A DNA stretch of 64,000 nucleotides from Asterochloris sp. CNOR1 (taxonomy: Eukaryota; Chlorophyta; Trebouxiophyceae; Trebouxiales; Trebouxiaceae), in assembly GCA_963969365.1 (NCBI GenBank), contig OZ017750.1, positions 186,001-250,000 on the forward strand. Direction: 5' to 3'. Made by a program: the position numbers and the translations under genes. The notes under the pieces are model-generated. The model had not been told where the DNA came from. It saw only the letters and a list, made by a program, of their open reading frames with translations, and searched no databases. This document shows positions 11,274 to 22,065 of the stretch, piece by piece; the stretch's first letter is position 1; every line of letters begins with the position of its first letter.

Positions 11274-14200
11274 CTATGCCTCCTCCTCTGCGTCCTTGTC
11301 ATCCCCAGCCAGCATGGCCTGCAGCAGCTGCCCCATGGCTGCAGTCTCAGCAGTCCCGCCCTTGCCCTTGCTGCCCGCGCTGCTGCTGACAGTCAGGCCG
11401 TCCATGACAGCGGCGTCCAGCTTGAGTTTGCGCTGGGTCATGCCTAGAATGGCCTCGTCCACCGTTTCAAGGGTCACCTGCAGCAGCACACAGGGGAAGC
11501 TGATGTTGTGAGCTGCAGCTGTGTGTGGATTGGCCTCATCCACAGCTTCAAGGGTCACCTGCGGCAGCACACAGGGGAAGTCGAGGTGATGAGCAGCAGC
11601 TGTGCCGATGCCATGTGAAGGACCAACTGCAGCATCACACACAGATGAAGATGCTGGTGTGAGCAGCAGCTGTGCCCACACCCGCCCCAAACTTCACCTC
11701 AAAGAGACACCTGTAGCAGCACCTGCAGCAGCACCTGCAGCAAGCTGAGACGTGACCAGCAGACCTGGAGCCTGTGTACGGCCCAAAACGGTCATTCATG
11801 GCTTCAACAGGCATCTGCAGAAGTCCACGAGAATGTTGTTGTTGTGACTGTTTTGTAAAGCTGACAGAACAGCCTCCTCCACAGTGTCAAGGGTCACTTG
11901 CAGCAGAAGGGTCCTTAACATGACCTTTCAGGAGCTGCGCTGTGTCGAAGCCATGCTCCAGGTAGTGTGCACAGTTCAAACACATTGCAGGCAGCAGCAG
12001 GACGCAGCAATGGAGTCAGAAGCACTGCAGGCAGTCGAGTCCATCAGCAAAGGCCATGGCAGCACAAGCTGACTGGCAACCTATGCTCAGGGGTAGCAAC
12101 TTGCAGCACTGCTGGGCCAGGCGCAATCTGGGTGGATTCAGGGCCAGATGGCCCCTTTTTACACCCATCTCTGCCATTATCTGGACTAGCCCAGCTTCAA
12201 GTTTGATGGAGGATGGAGCTCAGCAGGACTGTGATGTAGCAATTGACCAGGTAAACAGTCTGCATGCTCCCCAGTGCTCACCATGCGGTACACAGTGACC
12301 TGCTTGGTCTGACCTAGCCTGTGGCAGCGATCCTCAGCCTGGCGGTCAATCTGGGGATTGAAATCTGCAATGAGGCGGCCCGGGTGATCAGCAGAGAGGC
12401 CCAGATGTCTTATAAGGAGGTGCGCATGTTCAGCAAACAGGCTGGGACACTGACAAGGGGCTGAGATGTTCATCACAGAGGCCAACATGTGCACAAAGCA
12501 GCCCAGGTGTACAGCAGCTCAGATGTCTAATAAAGAGGCCCGCAGGTACAGGCAATACACCCAGATATTCAGCCAAGGGGCCCAGATGTGATGGCAGGCT
12601 TGACCCTGGGTTCCCGCTGGAGCAACATGGACCACAAAGGCACAATGCCTCACTGTACAACATCTCAACATGTGCACCATGCAGGAGTTGACAGCAGTTC
12701 AGAACAGGTGCCAGCATTCGCTGTCAAGCATGAGCACCTGGCAGACACTGAGCGCTACAGGAACACCATCCCTGTGTTTGAAGCAGGGTGCATGCTAGGA
12801 GTAGACCTCCATTGAGCCCTGGTGCACAACAGATTCCTGAGCTCGCCAGGAGTCCATAAGTTGACTCACCACAGTCGTGAATGATGACGGTGTCAGCTCC
12901 AGTAAGGTTCAGGCCCTGCCCACCAGCCCGCGTGGACAGCAGGAAGGCAAACACGCCCTTGCTGGGGTCATTGAACCTGCAGCCATGCTGCAGGTCAGCC
13001 TGGACTGCTGGGGGAGTCATCCCTGCAGATGCCCAGCCACACACTGGTCGACTGTGGCCAGGTGCTTGACCCCAGCAGGACCTGCCATGCAGCATACTAA
13101 CATCATGCAGCCAGACCAGCCATGCAGGCACTGAGGCTCAGGCGCTGCCAATGCAGGACCAGTGACATCAGGCGCCAGATCCGACCGCAGCCCCTAAGTA
13201 CAGCAGGACCACACTTACAGACACTAAGTGATCAACTACGGTCCCCCAGGCACTGCCACAGCATCGCCTTGCCTGCTGCCTGGTGACTTGGTGTTCAGCA
13301 TGCAGCCACTGCAAGCACCAGCCAAGCGCACAAACACTGACTGGTCCACTGTGGCCAGACGCTTCGCGGCAGCAGTGTCCAGCCGGCAGCCACTGCAAGC
13401 ACCAGCCAAGTGCATGGCCACTCACTGGTCAACTGTGGCCAGACGCTCCGCGGCAGCAGTGTCCAGCCGGCAGCCACTGCAAGCACCAGCCAAGTGCATA
13501 GCCACTCACTGGTCAACTGTGGCCAGGCGCTCTGCTACAGCGGTGCTGCCGTCCAGACGCAGGTAGGGCAGCTTGAGCAGGTCCAGCAGCCACTCCAGGA
13601 TGTCCAGGGTGGATGTCCACTGGCTGAAAATTAGAGGCCTGCACACAGGTTGAACATCTAGGGGTAAGGGGTGCGGGAATGAGATCCACTCAACACGACT
13701 GATGGCTAAAGGCTCTAGGACAGTGGCAGCATTGCCTTCTGGTGCTCCAGCCTACAGACATCCACTGGCTGAAGATCAGGGGCCCACAGATATCCACTGG
13801 CTACAGATCAGGGGCCCACGAGGGCAGGGAATGCCGGTACAGCTTCACAGTCTGAAGGCAAGTCCGGTCCAAGAAGCAGCAAGCCCAGCCCAAGAACCAA
13901 AAACAACACTCACTGACAACAATCAGCACAACCCTCACTTGTTGCCCTAGGCCCTCAGCTCATGTCCCAGGCAGGCCCCTCCGTCTCTGCAACATTGACT
14001 GCATGGTTGACTGCAGAAATGACTGCTCAACCCACCTGCTGTCCTTGGCCTTGAGCTCCAGCAGCATGTCCCGCAGGCGACAGCACTTGGCGGAGTCAAA
14101 CACGGCGTCCTGGGGGAGCACGTACTTCTGGAAGTGCTTCTTGTTGCCCAGGGCAAAAGCATGGAGGCTGTAGTCGCTGTAGGTCATCAGCTCTTCACGC

Positions 14201-17200
14201 ACCTTGTCCTTGGTGGCATTGCCGCCAAACACCTGCCTGCGGCACAGCACTGCCAGCATGTTGGTCAAGAGTGTTCCTCAGATCAGAAGGTTTGAGTAAG
14301 AGCCCTCAGGCTGGCAGCAAGTTCATGAGCAACAGGCGGTGAAGTCAATAGACTCTTGCTGAGCATGCACAGCATGACACTTGTCCTGGCTGTGGCTGCC
14401 CGGCCACACGTCTCAGAAGCTGTCAGGGGCGGCAGGGCAGCATAATTTACCATGCTGAGATGCTGACATGGAACTCAGCTGCATCCCTGACCTAACCCTT
14501 GGGGATGCTCCAACAACTGCCCGCCTCTAGTGCGATGACAAGGTGGCAACCCCTCCGTGCGCGGAAGGCATGACTACAGGGTCAGCTACATCAGGTCTGC
14601 AAAGACTGCTATGCTTGTGTAGAAGGCACCCACCTCTGCCCAACAACAAAGAGAACATGGGGCCCCCCTTTCACCCCGCCATTGTTGATTAACACTCAGG
14701 ACTACGCTGCTAGCAGGCCCAGTGGGCGGCCACAGCTGCGGATGATGGCAGCGACCGGCGCATGAGCTGCACGCAGGCTCCACTGTGGCAGCAAGTAGCA
14801 CTTGGAGCACCCTGCACACACACAGCCCTGCCAGCACAAGGCCAACCCCCCTGGACTCACTTGCTGAAGGCCAGCCGCGCCATCGCCTGCACCTGCTTGT
14901 CTGAGAAGCGGTGGCGCACCAGCAGGGGGTGCTGGGCGATCTTGCGCAGGTGGGTGAACAAGTGGTTGACCCGCCGGCTGCCCAGCTTCTTCACCAGAGC
15001 ATGCCCGGTCGCCGCACCGCCACCTGCACGATGTCACATGCAACCTGTTGTCATAAGGCAGACAGGCCTAGTCTGCACCAACAAAAGTGCTGCGCAGGGT
15101 AAGCATCATGATCCCAAGACACCTGGTGCGCTTCTGATGCAGCCCTGGGCTAGGAGAAGCCCCCTAACACGGCACAAGCCCTTGCAACCAAGTGTCTCGC
15201 AAACAGCAGGGACACCTTCAGGCTTGTATGCCTTTTCAGGATTTCTTGCCATATAGGCGGCCATGTGTCTCGATCAAGTGTCCCAGGCACTTCAGTCACA
15301 TACAGGAGCCCCCTTGGGACAGTGTGCATGGCCCCAGTGGCGTTCAGCAGGGTGCCGACAGCCTTGCACAGGCCCCCACCTGACAAGACCCTGAGGCATT
15401 GTACACATCCCTGAGGCATGTCAGGAAGCTCCCACCTGCTGCAATGCATTCTCTCTGCACAGGCTTGCCAGCAAAAGAGGAACCCACAGTAACAGACACA
15501 GGCAGCTTGCCTGTGTGCGTGATTGGGCATCGCATCTCAGGCACTTCCTCGCTTCTCATTCCACTGCCAGCACACCTGATCCCCACAGGGAGCACTGCCA
15601 GGTCAAAATGCATGCACAGATACCACAGCCAGAAGTCAAGGGGCCCAATCCTCAGAGTGCCTTGACATGTTGACAGTCAGGCACCCAAAGGATGCCCTTG
15701 ACACAGCACCCTCCAAGAGCACCCACCTGCAGCAGTGGCTTCCCTGCGGATGTCCGAGAAGGCCTGCCTGTACAGATCCCCCTGGGCCTCTGTCATGGAC
15801 ACCTGCTCTGTTCGGTGCTGCTTGGCTGTCAGCTGCCCGGCCACCTCGCTCTTGAGGCGCCGCAGCACAAAGGGCGCCAGCAGGTGCCTCATGCGGTCAG
15901 CCAGGCGGGCCACCTCCTCCTCATCCTGCAGGCAGCTGTCAGATTTGCCAGCCAGCCAAACACTCAAAGCCATGCAAGCAAGCCACGAGCAGGAGCCTGT
16001 GACCCATTGGTGCAGGGCAGCTGAGGGACAATGCTCTGTATACAGCCTGGAGCAGGGGTCTGATTTAGGGCTGCAGGCCAGTATGACAGCAGGCATGCCC
16101 AACACCTGACACGCATATGGTCAGACCTGACGGGCATCAAATTGCAGCTCGTCCTCCGCCTTGAACAGGTCTGGAAGCAGGAATCGCAGCAGGTTCTGCA
16201 GCTCCTGGAGGTCGTTCTGCAGCGGCGTGCCTGTCAGCATGATCCGCCGCCGGCAACAGGCCGCCACCCTGCACAGCCCACAGGGGAGAGAGGGTCAGGG
16301 TGGGGGTTACCTCAGCGATACTTTTGCTGCTGACAACCACGACGTTGTGCAGCCCTGCCTGCCACACTGGGTCCAGATGTCCCACAGCACAGTTCCCCAG
16401 GAGGTGTGCTTGTGAAGCCTGCTGCAAACTGCAGGATTAGAATTTGGGGTGGTGTGTCTGTAGCCCCTTGCCAGGCTGGACGAGGAGCCAGAAGGGTTGC
16501 TGTTGCTGCAGCCTGCTTCAAGGCACTGCAAACCCAAGTGAGCTGCTGCTGCAGAGCCACTGCATAAGCACAGCCTTTGCGTTCCTAACAGCACAGCCAC
16601 CCCCAATTACTGTGTGCACAAACGTGAGCACCACCTGCTCGCGTGCAGCTCCTGCATTGTTAACAGTCAACCCTTGCCCACATATGTGAGAAAACATTTG
16701 CGCAGCCTTTGCATGCAAGAGGCTCCTGCCTACTTCACAGAGCACCTTGTCAACAAGCTAATCTACTCACTTGAGCAGCCTCTGCGTGCGGGAAGCCCCT
16801 GCATTCTTGACTGCATGGGCCTCGTCCATTAGGAGGTGAGACCACTTCCACTTGCGCAGGAAGGTCCTGTCCAGCTGCTGCTCCGTGCTATCCTGCAAGG
16901 GCCAGCAGGGATCAGCCTGTCATGCAGCTGCATGCAGGCTGAACTGGTAGTCACATGGGACTAGTGCCCGGGCGGTGAAGCTGCTGGAGGCATGTCGAGG
17001 GTTGGTGGGGAGACCTCCTGACATGCTGAATGAGAGACGCAGTCAGATGCTGGTCAGAAGCAGCATCTGGACAGAAGCAGCATGCGGCAGGTTACCTGGC
17101 AGGGCATGAGGCATGCAGAAGACCTGTAGCAGGGCCCAGCAGACAGGCGGGCACCAAACAACAGGCTTCACCAGCACTCCTTCACGCACCCGCTCGAAGA

Positions 17201-20200
17201 GGGTGTAGCACGTCAGCATGACGTTAAAGGGCAGGTCTGGCGCCTCCACTGGCGGCGTGGCAGGCTTGGGTCCTTCCGGGGATGTGAGATCCACTGGGGC
17301 AGCCTCATCAACCTCCTCATAGTCAGAGTCTTCTGAGTTGTCCTCTGGCTCAGAGGTGTTCCCATCAGCCTTGGCCTCCTGCGCCCGCCTGAAGATTCAA
17401 ACATGGTCAAGTATAAGGATGCTTGCCGTGGGGTCGGGGCTATTGGGGATGTGTGCATTTTCCAGCGTAAAGAAGGTCATGGTTTTGGCCTTGGTCTCCC
17501 ACTGGTGCTGCCTCTCGTCCTTGTAACTTTCTAAGATGTATAGGCCAGGTAAGGTGGCCCTGAGTGGCTCTCAGTTCCACAATCTTCATCTCTTGACGAG
17601 GCAGTACATTGACTTGACCACTGAGGGAGCCCACCTCCAGGAGTCCAGCTCCTGACGCAGCACAGCTCGGTCCTTGCCATAGTACTTGACCACCTTGAGG
17701 GAGGGACACCATCGCTCCAGCTCCCTGCAGCACACAATGGTAGGATTGTAACAGCATGAACACCCAGACCCACAGCTGCAGCAGAAGGCAGCGCAGAGAA
17801 ACCATTTAAACTTGCTGCTTGCACCTTGAGATGCAGGGTGGAGGTGACCTGCGGCATGTTGGGCAACTGCGCGACCCCAGAGCACAGAGCCTCAAAAGAC
17901 AGAGCAGCCTGTGTTGTGGAGCAGCCGTTGCCACAGGGCAGCAGCCCTTGCATGCAGGCCTGCGCCAGCACCGCACAGGTGTCCAGCTGTGGTGCCCACC
18001 TCTCCCAGTTTTCAAGGAGGGAGGCTGGTACCACCACAAGGTGGGGGCCTGGGTCCTTCTCAAGGTGCTTGAGTACACCTGCAGTACACATGAGGCAGTC
18101 ACGCAGAGTGCAGAAGGACCAGCCTGGGTAACTGTATGCTGCTCTTGAGGTAGTCGACTGCCTCTAGATGCTGACCACACTGCATTGTGCTGGTGACGTC
18201 AACAAGGCTCAAGCTGGACACTTGAGTGTGCTGAAAGCTCCAGCAAAATGCAGAATTGCTTGGCATACAGCGTCACGTGACCGCGTTTTGAGACTGGACA
18301 CCCGAGTATGCTGAATGCCTTGCCTCACTCACCAAGGAAGCAGATGGCTTGCGCCGTCTTGCCCAGACCCATCTGCAGGCAGGCGGGGAGCACTGCTGAT
18401 CATTGCAAAAGCTGTGTTGTGGGCATAACAGGACAAAGCCAGGCAACAAAGCTGAATGCAGGCACCAGCTTTTGTGGCAGCCAGCCCAGGAGCGAGCCAC
18501 AAAGCATAGCTGGGGATGGGGCTCGGGGTTTTTTGGGGGTTTACAGGGAGCCAGCTGGGTTCACACCTCGTCAGCCAAGATGGAGCCTCGGATGTTGCTG
18601 CTTTTGAGGAACATCAGAAAATTGACGCCAACAAGCTGTAGGGCAACAGCATCCAGCTCAGTCAGCTTGTTGGCAGAAGGCATGGTGCTGTGCTTCAAGC
18701 ACGGCACACTCAGGAAAGGCAAGCAAGCCACCAGCTGCCTTGCAGCGCTGAGCCGCATGGACTGCCCATGTCATGCGTGAAGGCAGCAGGTCAAGCCGAC
18801 TGCCTGCCGTCTTGCTGTTTCTGGCAGTGCGGGCCCTCGAGACAGCTGAGCAAGCAAGTCACGTACTGCCTGCAGTGCTCTGCTGCATGGGCTGCTCACA
18901 CAGTGCCTGGAGGCACCAGACCCATCTAGGCAGTGCAGCCCTCTCTCCCTCAAGTCATGGCACCAGCCCACCTGGTAGGGTTTGAAGAACCTGGCTGCCT
19001 CCCCGCAGGCAGCCACCAGGTCCTTCAGGGTCACCAGACTGGCAGGGGCCTCCTCAGTGGCCCCATACCTGCAGCAGACACAGCATCAGTGAAAGCGAAA
19101 GGCCACTGCAGCCCGTAAACAGCACAGCGGCACCTCTTGGGCTGCCAGCAGTTCAAAACAGGCCCAGCTCATTGCTACCTCCCAGCCAGCACTGCCCAGC
19201 AGCCGCTGCAATTTCCCACCAGCCTCTGTTGCTGGCACATGAATTACCACAGCAACTCCCCTTCCCACCTGTCCCCATCGTTGGAGCCCAGCTTGGCGGC
19301 CAGGGCTCGCGACATCTCCTCACACCGCTCCAGTACGACATCAACATCCTCCTCCTCCATCTCCTCCCCAGCCTGCTCCAGCTGCTCCATGGCACCCTCT
19401 GCAGCGGGGCCAGGGGACATTGATGAGGCAAAATAGATGCGGCAAGTGCTGCTGCAGCTACTGATTGCTGTCCGCGTCCCTTTATTCACTCATTGATCGC
19501 ATTCAGCTGCTTCATGGCATCCTCTGTTGAACTTATGATCATCCACATGTTTTATAAACCCGGCTGCAAGATAGGTGAGGTTGCAATGTCATGGCAGCAT
19601 GGATTAGTGCACAATGACCAACTCTCCAGTCTGCTCAACAGTGCACTCTGGCCAGAGGGCTGCTCTGTCTTGGCACTCCAGGCCAGCCCTGGCGCGCCCC
19701 CTCCCACAGCACTTGTCTACCGATTGCCTTACTCTCACCTCTGCCAGTCAGATCCAGGTCCACTCTCATGTGCTTGGTGGAATCTGCAGCCTCTCCGGCC
19801 TCCTCCTCCTCATCTGTGTCAGACACGGTGCCATCACTGATGGAGTCAGGGTCACCCTGCAGCCAGCACTTCACCATTCAGCAGCAGCAAATTCATGCAA
19901 AGCAAAGCCAAAGAGAAGCCTGCATGCATGCGCTGAGAGAGCAGAGCTTTGCACCGGCCTCCACGAGCACAGAGACACAGCAGTGTCGCCCGCTATCTGC
20001 TGTGAAGTTCCCCACACAACGCTGCCTGTGAGATTTGTGGCGCAGCCTGTGCACACCCTGCGTGTGCATGCAGGCTCTGCTGCTGGTTGCAGGCCAGAAT
20101 CAACTGGATGGCAGTAAATGCTTCATGTAAGCGGAGACAGGCTGCATTCAGTTGAGGGGCCGGCAGTCCCGCCTGTGGGCTCAGCTGCATCATGCTGCCA

Positions 20201-21836
20201 GCTGCGAACAGAAGCAGGGCAAGCCCTGCCTACGCTGCACGCTTGATATATTCTTGGCTGCAGGCACAGGCCCACACTGGCTACCTGAGACCCTAACCCC
20301 CCAACCCAATCAATGCAAAGCCCAGAAACTACCATAGCTACACCAAAATGTCAGCCAGACACCAAGTGCTCCTGTATCCTCAGCACTCAGCAGTCCAGAT
20401 GATCATGGAGATGATGAGAAGGGATCTCAAACAAGATGGGATGCATGTCCCGCTGGACCCAAGCCCAAGCCTCAGGCATCACACAGCTGCCCATCTGGCG
20501 TCCCAGGAGAGCCTGAAGCCTGCTGCCTATGCTACACCAAGCACTGACACCGCTCCTCATCCCCCTCTGCCCTGCACCCCACCCTGGCTGCCCACCGTTG
20601 GCACTGCCTGCCCATTTGCTCCCTTCTGGCGTTTGCTGGGCTGCACCAACTCCTCCTCCTCCTCATCGTCATCCACAATGAACAAGTCCGCGTTGTTCGT
20701 CTTCACCGTCTTCACCGGCACAGCCGCGCTGGGTAGCGTCTGCGAGGCCTGGCCTGCACCGGTCTGGTACCCCATTGGCCTCTGCTGGTACCCAGAGAGG
20801 TTGTAGGGGGGCTGCCAGGCCTGCCCTGGCGGCAGACCATTGTGCTGAGGCACCATGGCGCCGGGCTGGTGTGTCTGGCGCGACTGTTGTGCAGGGTATG
20901 CCGGGTGCGGCAACATCGACTGGAGGGGCAGGTGCGGCAACTGAGGCCGCTGCGGCCAGGCTGGCAGGCTCCGATGCTGCTGCTGGTAGCCGTTGGCTCC
21001 CTGCGTGGCAGCGTCAACAGGGGATTCAGGCTGCACTGCCAGACAGGCAGGCTGGCCTTCATGGCCTAATGTCAGGGCTTGGTCAGCGCCAACAGGGATT
21101 CAGGCTGCAGTGCCAGACATGCAGGCTGGCGTTCAGAGCCTGGAACCCAGAGAGTTTCAGGCTGCACTGCCAGACACACCATACAGAGCCTGGAACCAAG
21201 AGGACTTCAGGCTACACTGTCAGACCCGCAGGCTGGCAATCAGAGCCTGAAGTCAGGGCATGAGAGTGCGGAGGCACGCAGCTGGTGGACTGCGCCAGCG
21301 CTGTGCCGATGGTGTTCAGGGCCGGCAGCGTACGAGGGGGAGCCAGTCCCCCTCATGGAGCTGAGTGCTTGCCTGCATCCCATACGCCGCCCCGCCATGG
21401 CCTGGCTGTCCTGGCCCGCTGCCGGGGAGCCCTGGAAGTGCTCCTGGCCCAGGCACAGCGGTGCGCAGCTGGGGTGCATGCACTCCAGGGAGGCTGGCTC
21501 CACCGTAGGGGCGTGGTGCTGCATCTGTGCCCCTGGCTGCACCCTGGTAGCTGTACTTCAGGAATGTTGGTAGGGAATGCCCGCCTGCAGCAGGGGCATG
21601 GAGCCTGTAAGCACAGAGACAGGTGCCCGGCAGCAGTGCAGGGGAGCAGTGCACGCAGCACCTGTCAGCTTGGGCGGCTCCGAGGCTTTGAGGCCTCCCA
21701 GCCTGGCTTGCTGGGGCTGCACTAAACTCTGTGGCGTGCTCAGCTGAGGTGCTGCAGGGGGAGGGGCAGTGCCCTGCTGGCCTGCGCCCATCAGCCCAGA
21801 GATCTGGGGCATTGGCTGAGCATGTGAACCATCCAT
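11274..21836 (-). CDS. SNF2-family chromatin remodeler, SMARCAD1/ETL1/Fun30 type
   Basis: ATG at 21,836, stop at 11,274. The N-terminus is long and disordered (exons 21,662-21,836, 21,334-21,584, 20,596-21,030), then acidic (19,739-19,856; 19,269-19,398). The ATPase begins with FKPYQ (18,972-19,068) joined to [14 protein letters not shown] and ILADE (18,567-18,635). Walker A is [14 protein letters not shown] (18,333-18,372), motif Ia [11 protein letters not shown] (18,000-18,078), motif [12 protein letters not shown] (near 16,800) and motif [17 protein letters not shown] (near 16,230). The second lobe has [18 protein letters not shown] (13,510-13,638), [14 protein letters not shown] (12,870-12,976) and [20 protein letters not shown] (12,282-12,364). 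The last exon (11,274-11,477) has [19 protein letters not shown]. Family knowledge: Fun30/SMARCAD1 remodelers slide or exchange histones in silencing and DNA-end resection; the [14 protein letters not shown] and KLKLD text is typical of this group. Several introns hold duplicated splice junctions. Exon edges between 14,000 and 17,600 were not all resolved. Confidence 0.9.
11446..11910 (-). repeat. Three tandem copies of the acceptor/start of the last SNF2 exon
   Basis: The real last exon begins GTGACCCTTGAAACGGTGGA at 11,477 after CTGCAG. Related text recurs upstream in the intron near 11,560 (GTGACCCTTGAAGCTGTGGA after GCCGCAG) and near 11,898 (TGACCCTTGACACTGTGGAG after TGCAAG). Only the 11,477 copy continues into the conserved KLKLD block, so the other two look like non-functional exon-edge duplicates. 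Confidence 0.8.
13236..13516 (-). repeat. 84-bp tandem repeat carrying copies of an SNF2 exon tail and donor site
   Basis: The exon ending at 13,510 finishes with GAGCGCCTGGCCACAGTTGA and a GTGAGT donor. Downstream, two 51-nt segments (13,426-13,476 and 13,342-13,392) repeat this tail, each preceded by CTTGCAG and followed by GTGAGT or GTCAGT, with an exact 84-bp period. A further diverged copy of the tail and donor lies near 13,041-13,075. Each 51-nt segment is in frame (phase 2 in, phase 2 out). Confidence 0.88.
21018..21262 (-). repeat. Tandem copies of an SNF2 exon acceptor, four units
   Basis: The exon starting at 21,030 is preceded by GTCTGGCAGTGCAG and begins CCTGAATCCCCTGTTGACGC. Near-copies of this acceptor plus exon start recur in the upstream intron near 21,105 (CCTGAATCCCTGTTGGCGCT), 21,160 (CCTGAAACTCTC) and 21,212 (CCTGAAGTCCTC). 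Spacing is roughly 50-75 bp and divergence increases away from the exon. Confidence 0.8.
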
Positions 21837-22065
21837 CTTGGACTATAGGTGAATCTTCGTCTGGAGGCCCACCAAGACCACAGGGTGTGTATCAAGCAGG
21901 AGAGGCCAAATTAGACAGAAGGATCATCTGTAGTCTGCGACCAGAGCCTCTGCAGTAGTTTTCCGCGCCCGACTCTCTGCCTGCATCCTATCTGAGTCTG
22001 TCTAAAACAACTGCCTTGACCAGTCACAGAATTTGTGCAATCAGAAGCAGATTCGGCTGCAGAGC
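21837..22065. promoter_or_regulatory. Shared divergent promoter region (SNF2 / FABP-like gene)
   Basis: Only 229 bases separate the ATG of the minus-strand SNF2 gene (21,836) from the ATG of the plus-strand FABP-like gene (22,066), so both 5' regions and any core promoters must lie here or overlap the genes. No clear TATA box was seen. Confidence 0.5.

Noticed and set aside
13295-13516. Minus-strand frame reading a repeated hydrophobic peptide ([15 protein letters not shown]).
   Set aside because: It is an off-frame reading of the 84-bp SNF2 repeat, not a membrane protein.
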